This document shows, in pieces, positions 9,404-21,480 of a DNA stretch of 64,000 nt. The number at the start of each line of letters is the position of its first letter. Within the stretch, counting starts at the first letter, position 1. Source of the stretch: Adiantum capillus-veneris (taxonomy: Eukaryota > Streptophyta > Polypodiopsida > Polypodiales > Pteridaceae); the NCBI GenBank assembly GCA_014529385.2, contig CM043948.1, positions 80,996,760-81,060,759 on the forward strand. The letters run 5' to 3'. The translations under genes were made by a program, and so were the position numbers. The notes under the pieces are model-generated. The model did no database searches. It was not told where the DNA came from and saw only the letters and a list, made by a program, of their open reading frames with translations.

Positions 9404-12157
9404 TGGCGCCCCATCACCATCCTCAACTCAGCCTACAAAATTCTTGCCGAGGCTCTGAGTTTGAGGATTCAGCCACTTCTAGAGAGCCTTATACATGGGA
9501 CTCAGACAGGTTTTGTCAAGGAACGTAGCATCCTTGACAACATCTTTACTTTTTGGGAGGCTTCTGCCCTGGCACGGCTCCGTGGTGAGGACCTAGTGAT
9601 TCTGCTTCTCGATTTTGAGAAGGCATACGACATAGTTGACTGGGACTTTCTCGAGGGCACTCTACGCAGGATGGGCTTCTCAAATGCTTGGATCACAGGG
9701 GTGTCAACGTACAGACAGGCTCACAGTCAGGTACTTTTGGTGAGAGGTAGAGGTGATCGCTTCATGCTCACACGTTCGGTCAGACAGGGCTGTCCTCTTG
9801 CCCCCTTCCTCTTTCTGTTCTATGCGGAGGCGATGAGCAGGTTTTTGGTGTCGCAACAGGTTGGTCTACGGGGCTTAGCACTCCCTATTCGGGGAGATGA
9901 GCTTCTGGACGCTGAGTTTGCCGACGACTCAGCCTTGTGCTTAGATGGCCAGGAGGCCAACCTTCACAGGTGTGAGCAGGCTCTGGAGACCTTCTGTTGT
10001 GCATCGGATGCACTGATCAACTGGAGAAAGACAGTGGCTTTCTCGGTTAATAGTGCTCCTGTACTTGATTGGATGCCAGGAGAGGGTTTTAAGTGGATCC
10101 CCCAGGGACTGCAATTCGGTACTTGGGCTGTCAGGTTGGTTTGGACTTGTCTCCAGAGCAGCAGATTGCTCCCCTTCTCCTGTCTATCAGGAGAAAGTTG
10201 TTACATTGGAGCTCAGCACGACTTTCTTTGGCTGGCAGAGTAGTAGTGGCCAACCAGGTGTTGTTGGCGACTATGTGGTACATCACTTCTTGCTGGATCT
10301 TCTCGAGTTCTTGTATGAGCCAAGTGGAGAGGCTGATCAGGAACTTCCTTTGGTCAGGACGTGACACTCAGATAGCCCGAGCCAAAGTGACTTGGCAGGT
10401 CATCACTCTTCCTTGTTCACAGGGAGGGCTTGGGATCATTGCCCCAGCACAGTAGAGCAGAGGCCTTCTTGGGAAGTTCATCGTCAGAGAACTTCTTCCA
10501 GGTAAGAAGCCCTAGAAGGAGCTACAGCGGTTTCGTGCTAGGGTGCCTCAGGCAGGAGGCCCCTGGCAACCTTCGACCAAATGGATCTTCACAGAGATGC
10601 GCAGAGTTGGTTTGAGCAGGAGACTGGAGGACCGCTTCGCTGTGAGTTTGCTTCGATCTTGGGAGCTCTTGCGGTGAGGCCTGGAGCAGAGACAGCCTAC
10701 TTGCCACGGAGGAGCGCCTACGGCAGCCCCTTGTCTGGAACCTGATGGTTAGCACTTAGAGAGGCCACTTGGTTGGTAGTCGGCCTCATGTTTCCTGGGA
10801 TCCCATGGCAGCGGGTCGAGCGCGCTCTTTAGGTGACTGGTTAGAGTTCACAGGCTTGTCAGAGGAGGTGCAGGGTTTCCAACTACAGGGCATGAGAGGG
10901 GTGAAGAGCATGTGCCAGAACATCTCAGAGGCAGTTCTAGCTAAGTGGCTCACGCCTCTCGAGCCAGTAGCACCCAGGTGGATGGGAGCCTTCACATGAC
11001 TGGAGGTTCTCATCTCAGTCAGGGCCTGCTCAGAGACTGTTCCATCCCTTTTCTTCGAGCTTCAGGGTGGGGGACGCCTACAGCGAGTTGCAGTAGAGGC
11101 CCCGCAGGTGGCAGAGTGCTGTTTTTAGAGGATTCGAGTAGTGGGCATCTGTGGGAGGACTTGTGTCATAGATCCTAACCCAACAGCTCTTGAGACTGAA
11201 CACTGGAGGCAGAGGGCTTGGGAGTGTTGTCCACTGGCACGAGTACAGTGGGATCTTGGTGAGTGGCTCTGGAGGGACCCCTTCTCTTCTGCAGACCACC
11301 CAGGAGTCCCCTTCTTTCAGTACACTGTTCGACTGGGACGTCATATACTAGCAACACAGAGAGAGGCCCGCCCCGCTGCAGCACCTCATTGGCAGGAGGA
11401 GGGTCTCACAGCTGAGTTCTTGGCAAGAGGAGGGTCTCACAGCTGAGTTCTTGGCAGCCTTCTGGGAGAGGTTGTGGGACTCCAGACAGCCGAGGCAAGT
11501 CACCTTGTTTCAGTGGCTGGTCGCACACAGAGCTACAGCAATTGGGAGCTGGCTAGTGCATAGTGGTCTCTCGGCCGCATGTGTAGCTTGTGACCATCTT
11601 CTGGAGAGTCAGCGTCACTGTCTTTGGGACTGTCCCTCGGCCCAGCAGGTGTGGCTACGAGTTCTTCAGCTGATGCCTGCTCTCTCCACGGCTCGACAGT
11701 ACACTTGGGGAGCAGCAACTTGGTCCACCCGCACGGGCCCGGCACTTCAGTTTGAGCTATCTTCCACCAGCAGGATGATAGTGATGCAGAAGGGGCGACC
11801 TACACTCGAGTCTGCTACAGAGCTTGCTCCACGGAAGTGGTGCAGTGAGAGAGAGAGGAGTGTTGGGAGCTCATTAGTGGCCTTACATTCTGGTTCATCT
11901 GGCGGGCCCGTTGCTTCCGCATGTTTGAGGCTCGCCTTGTGCCACCAGCAGAGACTGTTCTCGATTTTTGGCTAGAGCTGATCCATACTCTCAGAGGACA
12001 GCTTGAGGGACTACAGGGCAGCTCCGACCGCATGCGGGAGCGCAGAGAGGCTTTCCTTCGACTTTGGCGTCCTGGGCCTTTTTACACCATGGTCCAGGGT
12101 GTACTCCGATGGCATTACCAACCACCTGTGTGGCTTTTCCCTCCCCCCATTTCTTGA
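9404..12157 (+). pseudogene. LINE ORF2, reverse transcriptase core to C-terminal zinc-finger region
   Basis: The frame resumes at WRPITILNSAYKILA and runs through TQTGFVKERSILDNIF, the catalytic-type LLDFEKAYD, RQGCPLAPFLF and the active-site AEFADDSAL near 9920 (FADD in place of YADD). After a frame change near 10100 come YLGCQVGLDLSP, SLAGRVVVANQVLLA, RNFLWSG and QGGLGIIAP. 11451-11750 carries the zinc-binding end of plant LINEs (FQWLVAHRATAIGSWL, CVACDHLLESQRHCLWDC). A final block ending at the stop at 12155 has FRMFEARLVPPAETVLDFW. Several frameshifts and stops show it is dead. The intact protein would reverse-transcribe LINE RNA at a nicked target. Confidence 0.85.
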
Positions 12158-12302
12158 TTTAGCCCCATTGTACATATGCTGGTTTTTTCATTGGGAGAGT
12201 CTCCCATCATGGTTGTTGTAGCCCTCTCTTGAAGAGGTGGTTGTAGCCCTGTGGGCAGTTTCAGTAACTAATAGAAGGATCTTTTTCTTGAAAAAAAAAA
12301 CA
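12158..12302 (+). other. LINE 3' UTR and poly-A tail
   Basis: About 130 bp of non-coding sequence follow the ORF2 stop and end in an A10 run (12291-12300). This marks the 3' end of the LINE. No matching target duplication can be paired because the 5' end is lost. Confidence 0.65.
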
Positions 12303-12745
12303 ACTTGCTTTATTTGCAATACGTGTTGGTTTGCCCACACTTGGCTCCGTTGAGAGGTATGCTAGGTGGTATACTTGGCAAAATGCGATGTGTCTCTTTA
12401 TCAAACTATGGTTCCATACACGCTCCCTGGAAATTATAGCATATACACAGTGATGTATGCAGTCAGTCCTATGGAGACTCCATCTTTTGGTAAGTATGTA
12501 TACTTTGTCACCTTCATTGATGATGCTACTCGCAAATCCTTGGTGTCTCTACTAAAGCCAAGAATGAGATTTTTGCATGCTTTACAAGCTTTTGGCTATG
12601 GCTGAAAATTTTGTAGGCAACAAACATGTTAGTCTTCACACAAACCATGTGACCATGGTGGGGAATACATGTCGCATGAATTTCATGCTTTTTTGGTGAA
12701 AATGGCACTACGCATCCACTGATTTGTCTGAATAGGCAGCGGAAG
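12303..12745 (+). pseudogene. Ty1/copia pol fragment: pre-integrase and start of integrase
   Basis: Across changing frames one reads LGKMRCVSLSNYGS followed by HSDVCS, METPSFGKYVYFVTFIDDATRKS and NEIFACFTSF, then HGGEYMS-like and NGTTHPLICLNRQ-like remnants to about 12745. This is the GAG_pre-integrase to integrase core order of copia elements; the first catalytic Asp lies in HSDVCS and the second would be in FIDDATRKS. Several stops and shifts break it. No LTR of this element is seen nearby. Integrase would insert element cDNA into the genome. Confidence 0.7.
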
Positions 12746-13669
12746 ATGCAATCAAGACACGGACAGGCCTTTGATCCATGGACATCTCGATTCCACTCTG
12801 GCTCGACACCGATAGGATCCTGAGAACATATACAATGCAACTTTGGAGAGAGAATGAAATGAAAAAATGATATATTAACACCTTCAAAAGGCCAAAATGA
12901 CCTATGAGACCAATCCGTTACAAACTAGTGAATCTGATACAATGTTTGGGTACAAAAAAAGAGATACAAAATTGGATCTAGAAGTGCAACTCGCTGGAAC
13001 TGTGTGGGGGGTATGTGTGATCACTGATACAATGGGTGCCCAATACAAGAGGGTGATATAATGGGTGATGAATCCATCCTCATATGTACTCTGGATGTCG
13101 AGATAGTATGGCTCAAATCCTCCGCTGAAGTTTCCGTAAATGCTGTGAAGCTCCTCTCCTCAGTCATGGGCGTCTCGATCTCCTAGCTCCAATGCTCGGT
13201 CAATGAGAGTACCGTGGATGTGAGTATCAGCTGAGCTTTGCAGTGGTGGCTGCTCCTCTATTTGTCCAGTGTCCGGTATGAAGAAATTTGTAATCTGTCT
13301 CTGGGATGGTCTCTCCTAACATGCTGCCAGTATTTTGCGGAATGACTTTATGAAAATACGTACATTGAAATAAAAATTTCCTTGATTGAACTCAAAACAT
13401 GTGTTCTTTCATGTGTGTATTGTTAGAGACATGTAGAGAAAGATGAAATGTCTGCAGCATTTTGTTTAATGAATAATTTGAACTTAGTGCATCTAGACAT
13501 CTGTTAGAGATCAACAAGATTTGAATGTAATGGCTAAGTGAATGAGAACTAAATGTGAACTAATTGAGAATATAGTGCATCAAGATGTCTATTTGGATGA
13601 GATGACTGGATATTGTGGTGAGTGCATCAAGAGTTCTAGAAGGATGAGGTGGCTGCATAGTGTTTCACA
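12746..13669. other. Intergenic, nothing recognised
   Basis: AT-rich sequence with short chance ORFs only; no motif, repeat boundary or RNA gene that I can support. Confidence 0.5.
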
Positions 13670-14176
13670 AAGTGATGACGTGGTATGTCCAACTTATAAG
13701 TGGTCCAACTTATACGGTCCCGTCCGATGGGGCTCAGGGGACACTAGAAATTTAAAAGAACATCAAACTGCTAACGTGGCAATGCTGTACGGATTTTCGT
13801 AGCTTGCGGTGGACTGCTGACGTGGCACAGCTTTTGGCGCAAGGCTTTGAATCCATATGCTTTTAGGACTTGGAGCTTTTTATGTAGTGTTTTTGGGCCA
13901 AAGTCCTTTAAAAAAATTTACAAGTCTTTTTCTCCTATAGGTTGGCTTGGGAGCACAGCGGAGAGAAGAGGATCCTCAGACATTGTACTTTGCCAAGCAC
14001 TAATATAAAAATACATACAAAAAGGGGCGCCAGACTTTGGGGCAAATCTCTTCGGCATGGAACTTCGTCGTGCTGTGTTGTCTCTCTCAGTTTTGTTTGA
14101 GTCTGTAATGTTGTTTTCAGTTTTTCTCACGTGTGTTGCATCAAATTTTCGGCTTGGGGTGTCCAAGTCTATTACA
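13670..14176 (+). repeat. LTR of a decayed Met-primed element (left boundary uncertain)
   Basis: The right end ...CTATTACA stops one base before a perfect Met primer site. The left boundary is a guess, as no second LTR copy is available. A related LTR end plus primer site occurs at 28215-28383. Confidence 0.5.
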
Positions 14177-14177
14177 G

Positions 14178-14189
14178 TGGTATCAGAGC
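14178..14189 (+). other. Primer binding site (initiator Met tRNA)
   Basis: TGGTATCAGAGC follows the LTR end and precedes a gag-like start at 14242. Confidence 0.85.
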
Positions 14190-14241
14190 TCAGTTGATTC
14201 TTCCTTCTACGGAGAATACGATCCCTTTCATCGCAACACAC

Positions 14242-15689
14242 ATGGATTCAATTGACGAATCTCGTCAGGAGGAAACTGTTGCATCTGAACACTCCAATTC
14301 GGGTGAAAACACGGAAGATTCAAATGGACGACAACCACCTTCTATTGACTCGGAAGGAGAGTACGGGTGACTTCCACCCACGGAGTACGAACGAATGGAA
14401 TGCAACGTCAACAACAGGTTGATGCATGTGCCTAGTAGATGCTCTAATATTCAAAAGATCCTCAATATGCAAATTTTTTTATCAAGCACCCAATTGACGA
14501 AATGCATTCTCGATGGCATACCGCCATCAATTTATCGTTGAAGTCAACCCTCAAGAAAACACCTGCGTTGGTCACACGCACTCAGAGAGTGTACTCAGAG
14601 GATGAATTTGGTGAAGTAGTAGAAAGGCGAGTCAGTCAACTCTTGAAGACCAAGAAGCAACCAAGGAGACAGAGTCGAGCAACAGACTAATATGGCTACT
14701 TCGGTCGGAAATCTACTTTTGAAAATGCACGATAGACAAAGAAGCACGTGCGCTTTGAGGGTGTTTCGAGTTCATCCTCATCCTCTTCTGACAGCTGAGA
14801 CAATTCTTCTTCCTTTGACTTTAGCAACAAGGACAGAATGAACACGAAAAGAAGAAAGACATAAAGGCACAGCAAGAGCAACAAGAAGGCAAAGAAGAGC
14901 AGATCCCACCGAAGATCTCGAAAGTATTCTCATAGTTCGGACGAGGACTCATCTTCCTCTGAAAGTTTGGACTCGAATGAGCAGATGTTTTATACCAAGA
15001 GGAAGCATTTTTATAGAGCCAACAATATGATTTTCTCGAGGATATGGGCAAGAAGCCAAAAGATTTCAAGGAGGGAGGGCAAGCACTAAAATTTGATACT
15101 TTTTCGGGCTTTCGAGATACTCATAAGGCCACGTAGGCATCACCATGGCCACCTAATTGATGCCCCACATGCTGGGAATGACGGGGAGAACTCATACCAA
15201 GCAGCTAGGAATCTCCTCCTCGAGTGACCCACCCCAAGAAGAGGATGCACTTGAGTGTCCAAGGCAAGATCCCTAGCAATGTGAACACCAGGTGAGCACA
15301 AGGTGTCCCTCTCAAGTGTGACCCAACGGGGGATATGAAATCTCTGGCAACACATTTAACATTTACTGCCAGAGATTTTGGGATACTTTTCTACCGGCCT
15401 CTTCTTTCAAAAGGATCACCTTTAAGCAACAGATTGAGCGATTTTGTTGTGGTCTACCTGAAGAGATACGGGACTACTGTTTGCTGCAAAAGTTTGAGTC
15501 CATACGCCAAACAAGTGTTTGCAATGCACGCAGGTACTCTTACGTATCCCACTGATCAGCTCTTGACAGCAAGGACCAAACAGAACTCGAACAATGGTAA
15601 CAAAAGAACATGAAAGCTTTAGAAAAAGAAAACTTCACGCCCTCAGATGTCAACAGAACAGCGAGCTAAGTATTTCAAAAAGGGAAAGT
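14242..15689 (+). pseudogene. Decayed gag of the Met-primed element
   Basis: The start MDSIDESRQEETVASEH at 14242 runs 42 codons to a TGA at 14368, in the usual position after the primer site. Further pieces lie in other frames: TRTQRVYSEDEFGEVVERR near 14580, a Ser/Lys-rich stretch (14750-15000), and a capsid-tail-like block near 15425 (ERFCCGLPEEIRDYCLLQ, FESIRQTSV) typical of plant gypsy Gag. The remains end where an LTR of another family begins at 15690. Too broken to be expressed; no protease or RT remains. Confidence 0.55.
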
Positions 15690-16129
15690 GTGTGAAGAAC
15701 ACTCTTACTATGTGTGTTTATTCAATATTGAACTTTGATAAGAACTAAAACTGAACTAGAACTAGAACTAGAACTAGAGACTAGAACTAGAACTAGAGAC
15801 AAAGACTCAAGAGACTTAATGTGTGTTGATTTATTGAAATGTGTTACAAGAGTTCTTATATAGAAATTGAAGAGACACGATGAAAAGACATAAAGAGACA
15901 TGACTCTAGGCCAATAGTCGTGTCCCTCTGCTGTAGAGTCGCGACCCTTCGGCGTAACGGTGCAGCCATTCGCTGAAGAGGCGTGGCTTTTCGCGAGCAG
16001 GTGCGACTCTTGGGCGAAGAGACGCATCCTTTGAACAATCGGTGTCTCGGATCTGATGCATTTTGTATCTGCAAAAGAATCAAGTGAAGAAGGGAATACA
16101 AAGACAAAGAATATGTCACAATCATGACA
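15690..16129 (-). repeat. 3' LTR of non-autonomous family B, minus-strand copy
   Basis: On the minus strand it starts TGTCATGATTGTGAC at 16129, right after the purine tract GGGAGGGAA, and ends ...TTCACACA near 15690. The plus-strand sister LTR is 27160-27600, and the two are similar in length (440 and 441 bp). The repeated words CTAGTTCTAGTT near the end are private to this copy. A TATA-like TATATAA lies at 15856-15862. Confidence 0.75.
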
Positions 16130-17780
16130 TTCCCTCCCATTTAAAATAAAACCAGGGTAGTAGTAGAAACTCCAAGAGAAGGAAAATGTATTTCTACTTG
16201 CTTCTGCATCCAAAGCTCTAACTGTTAAGTCCCATGTCATGGCACTGCTATTGACCATAACTATTTTGCCAAACTAAAAATTGATCATATCTGCAACTTG
16301 ATTAGTGCTTTTATCAAAGTCATTTGTAACTTCGAGCTTTGTCCAAGAAAAGATTGAATCTTTATCTGTTTCAAGTGAAACTATTGGTAAACTGACTTAG
16401 TTGGAAATTTGCAAGGTATTCCATTGGTTTGTCTTGAACAGTAAAATCCTCCTGAAGGGATGTCGTAGACTGAGATAGATTAGTGTTTGGAGGTATATCC
16501 ATCTATAAGGGTTTATCAATAGAAAGTTGTCCCCAAAGATTCAATTGCAGCCACTAAAGTCGTGCTGCAAGAGTCTATATCTCTTTTATCCTTTGCACTG
16601 TTGAAGGTAAGGACTGGAGTCCTCAAGTTTGAAAAATTATCATTCACCACTACTTGGTATCTGTTCAAAGACAAAGACTATATTCTGCAAGGAGGCGAAT
16701 TTTTCTGCCTGGATCACAACCAAAGAAGGGGTCATGTGCTTGTTGGTTGTCACACAAGAATTAGAATCTTCTGAATCTTCAACTTTCTCAGCGGGTATTA
16801 AGGCTTCCAATTGAGAAGGGGGACGTCGAGGGAGTTGTTGCCTCTTAGACCTCTAAAGGATCCTCTTGCACAAGGAAAGGATCAATAAATCTTCAACTTT
16901 ACCACCATCAGACAAGAAAGACTTAAATGCAGGGTATGGCTCGCGAGGGGAAATTCGTTTAGCGTCACAGCATTCACGATGGAATACTCGACTAGGGTTG
17001 GATATATGTGCCACTAAGTAAGCCCATCTTGATATCGCTGATAATCCTTTGAAAGCTTCATGTTGCTGCCTCGATTCCAATAAGTAGGTTGCTTAGAACT
17101 GTAACATTTCCAAGAATATTCATGTTGAAACTTTTGTTGCTCGCACGAAGATACTTTGTGTCTAGTTGTCTCTATGAAACCATGCTTTGGGTGAGAAAAT
17201 TTGAGTTCCGAAGCCTTTGGTTTGAGTGGTTCTTCTTGGTTGACTACCGAAGCTTCAAAAGAAGAAGGCGGAGAAGCAGCATGAATAGTCCGAGAAGTAG
17301 TAGTATGACTCTGGGAAGCGGTTTCTGTCTACATCTGCTCCAAGCGAGCGTGAATTGATGCGAGGCTCAAAAAAGTACTGCCATCTGCCCTTTGAGAATT
17401 GCTATCGGATCTTCGTGTGGAATAGAGTTGTTGCCATCTTGTGATTCGGCCATGCTGATTGCTTAGAGAAATTAACTGATAACTTGGAATAAGCTCACAA
17501 ATTGATACTTTGAGAGCAAGAACTGCTTTTGGAGGGGGTTCGAGCTCTAGCCGAGGCTCGAGAACAAGAGTGCGAACTGGAACCAGTTCAGGCAATGAAA
17601 GTGGTTCCAGAGGCGGTAGAGGCAGAGGAGGATTTTTGGGAAGGATCTCTTCAGGCAGTTTGTCTACGTATGATAGGTACGGGACTTGAACATCATAAGC
17701 TTTGTCGTGCATGGGAAGTGTGAAGCCGGCATGGATTACTAATTGCGAGGGCGAGTGTGCGAAGCAACTCTGGCGCTGTG
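16130..17780 (-). pseudogene. Internal region of non-autonomous family B, minus-strand copy (broken gag-like ORF)
   Basis: This matches, in inverted orientation, 20006-20323 joined to 26129-27159. A gag-like start (MAESQDGNNS) lies at 17453. Blocks shared with the sister include SSFEAS..QEEPLKPKASEL, AISRW.YLVAHIS.PSRV, LSDGG...DLLILSLCKRIL and TRSRKRFNLF-like sequence. A further open stretch upstream (17712 to about 17460) is Pro/Leu/Glu-rich (PEEILPKNPPLPLPPLEP). No knuckle, protease, RT or integrase motif is visible in either copy, so the element must rely on other elements' enzymes. The function of the encoded protein is unknown. Confidence 0.6.
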
Positions 17781-18609
17781 TGCTTCTCTGACTGTCATAT
17801 TGTTTTTTTGTTTTTCTGTGTCCTTTGGGTTAAAATTATGCCAAGTCACCTACGTTGGCCGTGCACCTAATTAGGTCCGGCGGACAAAACTTGAAATTAA
17901 GTCTATAAGGTTAAATTTTCAGCTAGCGTAAAAATATTCTGCATCGTAACTCTTCAACGAGCATAAATTGTCAACCAGCGTAAAAAAAGTTGCTACGCTG
18001 CCGTTTGGGTTGTCGCTGGGAAAGGGTGTGCTACCAAGTAATCTGCAGCCCAAGGGGTGCGACTTGCCGCCAGGACGGTGTCCGATCGCGATGGCCTTCC
18101 ACTAGAAAGAGTGCGAGCTCCGAGGGCAAAGAGGTGCAACCCGAGGAAAGGGTGCACATAATTCTCCGGGTACGTCGTACACACACATCATTGCCGTGTC
18201 TGTCATATGTAAAGTATTAAGCAAAACAAATTCAAGTTACCTCATGCTCGTAGTAGTCATGTGTGTACCACTGTCACGAGGACGTGGCAACTGCTAACCT
18301 TAGTTGTTGGTTTCTTTCTGATGATTTTTGTTTAATTTTTTAAACCCTCTTTTTGAAGTTGCAAATGGCCGGACATTGTATGGCCAGTGTGAAACAGTAG
18401 TTTCACCCGCAGACGGGAAGTTGGTCAGAACTGGAGTTCTAGTAAAAGGGTGTCTAGGCTTAGTTCAAAGTCATTTAGGTCCCCTCGCCACAACTTAATA
18501 AGTTGGTGGATACTAGGAAACTAACTCAATGGAGGCACAATGACAAGGTGGGGTCACCAAGAGAAAATCACCCGAGAACTGGGCTACATTGCATTTTTTG
18601 ACGTAGTCC
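17781..18609. other. Intergenic, nothing recognised
   Basis: No gene or repeat boundary that I can support; the last ~150 bp may be a very diverged start of the LTR relic that follows. Confidence 0.45.
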
Positions 18610-19385
18610 CAATGGTGAAAGATGGTCAGATGACCAGTGAGAGTTCAACGGAAGCATCTCCTAAAATTTAGGGAACTGGTATTTTGGGCCATGAAATCTG
18701 TTCGTGTCATTAGCTCCAGAATGACAAGAGGAACATTTTATTACTCTGCCGCTAAGTCAACTGAGGAACTGGTTGAGATATTTTTAGACCAAAAGGTACA
18801 AAGCGAGAAAACCATGCATGACTGTCACTTGGCACATTTTTGGGCATTTTCTACCTTGAGAGAGAGAAGCGTTGAAATAAACGTGGGGGCTGCATTTTTC
18901 AGTCGTATGGTGGATTGTTGCAAGTACCAAAGCTATTGTGTGCAAGCTTTCCCTCTCATGTACAGTGTAGTGCAAGAAGTGATATCCAAGACACTATGAA
19001 CTGCTCTCTCTCCCCCCTCCGTGCAGTTATGTGATGCCCCACAAGAGGGCTCTTCATTTGACCCATGTACAGTTGTGTGATCTTATGCTTCTACGCCAAG
19101 GCAACAGCCTCTTTGAGAGGGAACACGATTAGCTAACTGCTACTTCAAAAGCAGGCACCGGAGAGGGTGATAACCTCATCTTACAGGTGCATTTTCAATG
19201 CTGGTTATGTGCTGTTTTTGGACTGTTTTGCAGCCGTATGGATGCCAGAAGCATTGGGAACAATGCCCCACTGCTAGAGGACAGTTTCAGGACTGTTTAG
19301 GGCTGAAAAGAGGGTAAAAACCAATAAACACAACGAGCTGTAATTACTGTTTTTGGGTTGAAAACAAAGGGTTTATGTCATTGGA
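18610..19385 (+). repeat. Diverged LTR relic related to the LTRs at 1324-4169
   Basis: Shared blocks in the same order as 2777-4169 include ATCTCCTAAAATTTAGGGAA, ATTTTATTACTCTGCCG, CACTTGGCACATTT, and GTACAGTTGTGTG followed by a CCAAGGCAA..GCCTCTT segment. Many substitutions show an old copy. Confidence 0.65.
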
Positions 19386-19394
19386 AGGGAGTTC

Positions 19395-20000
19395 CAGCAT
19401 AAGGGATTGTTCATGTCACTTGCGCCATGTGGACACGCTTCTGCCATGGTTTAGAATCAGTCATAGCCTAGCTTAGGATTGAGCCAAGCACTTTGTGAGC
19501 CTCTAGAAGGACGTTCATGTCCAACACGTCACAGTTGCATACCCTCTCTTGCACAGTCAGTTAGCATGCCAAAGTACACATTTTTCACTTATTATTTAAT
19601 AAGTGCCTTTTGTTGGAAAAGTAGGTAGGGCAAATTGCTAAGGAACTATAAAAGAAAACCATTGGGCACTCAGTAGAAGCAGAAGAAGCAGGGACACAGA
19701 AAGGGCAGCCACCGCAGCACACCGACAGGCATCCTCAAGCGCCACAGCGTTTTCTCAGCAGTTCAGCCCAGCCGTTTTCAGCATCAGCAGTTCAGCGTTT
19801 TCAGCCCACAGCCGCCAGCGTTTCAGTTTTCAGTCCTTAGCTTCGCCGGACCGCAACTCCCAATTGCAGTTCCTCGTCGCATTGACCAACCAGCAGTAGA
19901 CCAGCCTGGCATTTCCAGTTTTCAGCCCAGACAGCCAGCATTTTGCATTTTCAGCCAGATCAGCCTAGCATTTTGCATTTCAATTACTCCCTCTAAGCAG
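19395..20000 (+). repeat. Diverged LTR relic related to the gag-protease family LTRs
   Basis: Shared landmarks with 20324-21467 are TTTTTCACTTATTATTT, AGGTAGGGCAAATTG, a TATAAAAGAAAACC-type promoter stretch and the TTTCAGCC/GCGTTTT-rich second half. It ends directly before the gag-like start at 20006, with no primer site between. Confidence 0.55.
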
Positions 20001-20005
20001 TCAGC

Positions 20006-20323
20006 ATGGCCAAATTACAAGATGGAAACGACTCTATTCTACTCGAGGACACGATAGCACTTCTCAAAGAGTAGATGGCAGCATTTTCTAGGAGCCTCGC
20101 ATCAATTTACACTCGCTTAAAGCAAATGCAGACGCAAAACACTTTTCGGAATTGTCCTACAACTTCTCGGACGACTAATGTTGCACCTCCGCCATCTTCT
20201 TTTGAAGCTTCAATGGTCGACCAGGAAGAACCACTCAAACCGAAGGCTTCGGAACTCAAATTTTTTCACCCAAAGCATGGTTTCTCAGAGCCAACTAGAC
20301 ACACAAGTACTTTTGTGTGAGCA
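20006..20323 (+). pseudogene. Gag-like start of non-autonomous family B, plus-strand copy
   Basis: MAKLQDGNDSILLEDTIALL starts at 20006 and meets a TAG at 20072, then continues in frame (MAAFSRSLASIYTRLKQMQ) to a stop at 20318. It matches the minus-strand copy (17453 downward) block for block. The gag-protease element inserted right after it at 20324; the rest resumes at 26129. Function unknown beyond likely RNA or particle binding. Confidence 0.55.
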
Positions 20324-21467
20324 TGTCACGTGACACATCCAACCCTATGTGTCCGTGGACAAGCTACAGCATAACAGGGTTCAGTCAGCCCAGTCAGTCT
20401 AGATTTAGAAGTGATCTGGCACTTTTGTGAGTCTATTCGTAGACCGTGCATGCCCAGTCACTTAGTGTAGATGCATATCCTCTGGTTGCACACAGCATGA
20501 TCATAAGCATTCCCATCAGAATCCTTCGAGGGAATTTTCCAGTGCATTTAGCCTATTTTACCTATTTTTGACATTTTTCACTTATTATTTTTAAGTGACT
20601 TTTGTTGGAAAGTAGGTAGGGCAAATTGAGTAAGTTTGTATATAAGCAAACCTAGACTAGCAGTAATTCGCAGAAGAGGCAGCAGGAGCTTCACCACTCA
20701 ACAGGCAATTTCTCAAACAAGAACCCCTTGGGGACGATTTTCCCTCAAGCAGACATCCACAGCACTAGCGTTTTCTCATCCTAGCCTCATTGCCATAGAA
20801 CATCAACCCTTGGCGTTTTTCATCCAGTTGATCATTGCCACACACTCCCAGCATATAGCGTTTCCAGAATTGCAGCCCTAGCGTTTTTGGAGCCAGATCG
20901 CCCTCCCTTGTGCATGGCAATTTTCAGCCCTAAGACCTGCAATTTTCAATAGATGAAGACCATCAGTTTTCAGCCCTAAAGACCTGCAGTTTCAGCCCCC
21001 AAATCAGCGTTTTTTAGCAGCAGAACTCAGCCCCAATTCAGCGTTTTTGAATTGCAGCAGATTTCAGCCTTGAGCGTTTTTGGACAGCAGATAAAGAGTA
21101 GCAGATTTCAGCCCTAAAATCCGTCTCGCCATCTCCGTCATCGTCATCGATCTAGCCTAGACTTGCATCAGTCACATGCAATCAGTTTGTACCAGTTTGT
21201 GCAATCAATAGTAGACTACTCTCGCCGACAAGAGTGGGGCCTTCGGAGGAGAGTTTTACAACGTCTATGGTGTCGTATCTCTCTTCTCTCTCTATCTCTC
21301 AGTCTCATACACTTTCACGCACAGTATCCATTCACTTTGTTGCGATCATACTACTCTCTCATTAAGAACGGAAGGCTCTCCCTTCCATAAGAACAAAAAG
21401 AAACCTTGAGCACATTATGGAACACTCATCTTGAGAAAGAACAACATTCATTCCGCTGCACCTAGCA
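20324..21467 (+). repeat. 5' LTR, copy 2
   Basis: 1144 bp, TGTCACGTGACACATCC to CACCTAGCA. Very similar to the 3' LTR at 24986. Confidence 0.9.
20639..20645 (+). promoter_or_regulatory. TATA box of 5' LTR, copy 2
   Basis: TATATAA 315 bp into the LTR, as in copy 1. Confidence 0.55.
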
Positions 21468-21468
21468 T

Positions 21469-21480
21469 TGGTATCAGAGC
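21469..21480 (+). other. Primer binding site (initiator Met tRNA), copy 2
   Basis: TGGTATCAGAGC, one base after the LTR end. Confidence 0.88.

Larger units (their letters stand above)
4170..12302 (+). mobile_element. LINE (non-LTR retrotransposon), 5'-incomplete, split by an LTR element
   Basis: The endonuclease tail and start of the reverse transcriptase lie at 4170-5197. The rest of the reverse transcriptase, a zinc-finger-like end, a 3' UTR and an A10 tract lie at 9404-12302. The inner boundary is exact at the protein level: the conserved IYLIPKEG block stops at 5197, and the next block, WRPITILNSAYKILAEAL, starts at 9404. The left end is missing: the sequence begins within the endonuclease, directly at an LTR of another family. 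Confidence 0.85.

Noticed and set aside
15722-16258. 178-codon minus-strand ORF in the family B LTR
   Set aside because: It runs through LTR promoter, leader and a Ser-rich CTAGTT repeat; the sister LTR does not keep the frame.
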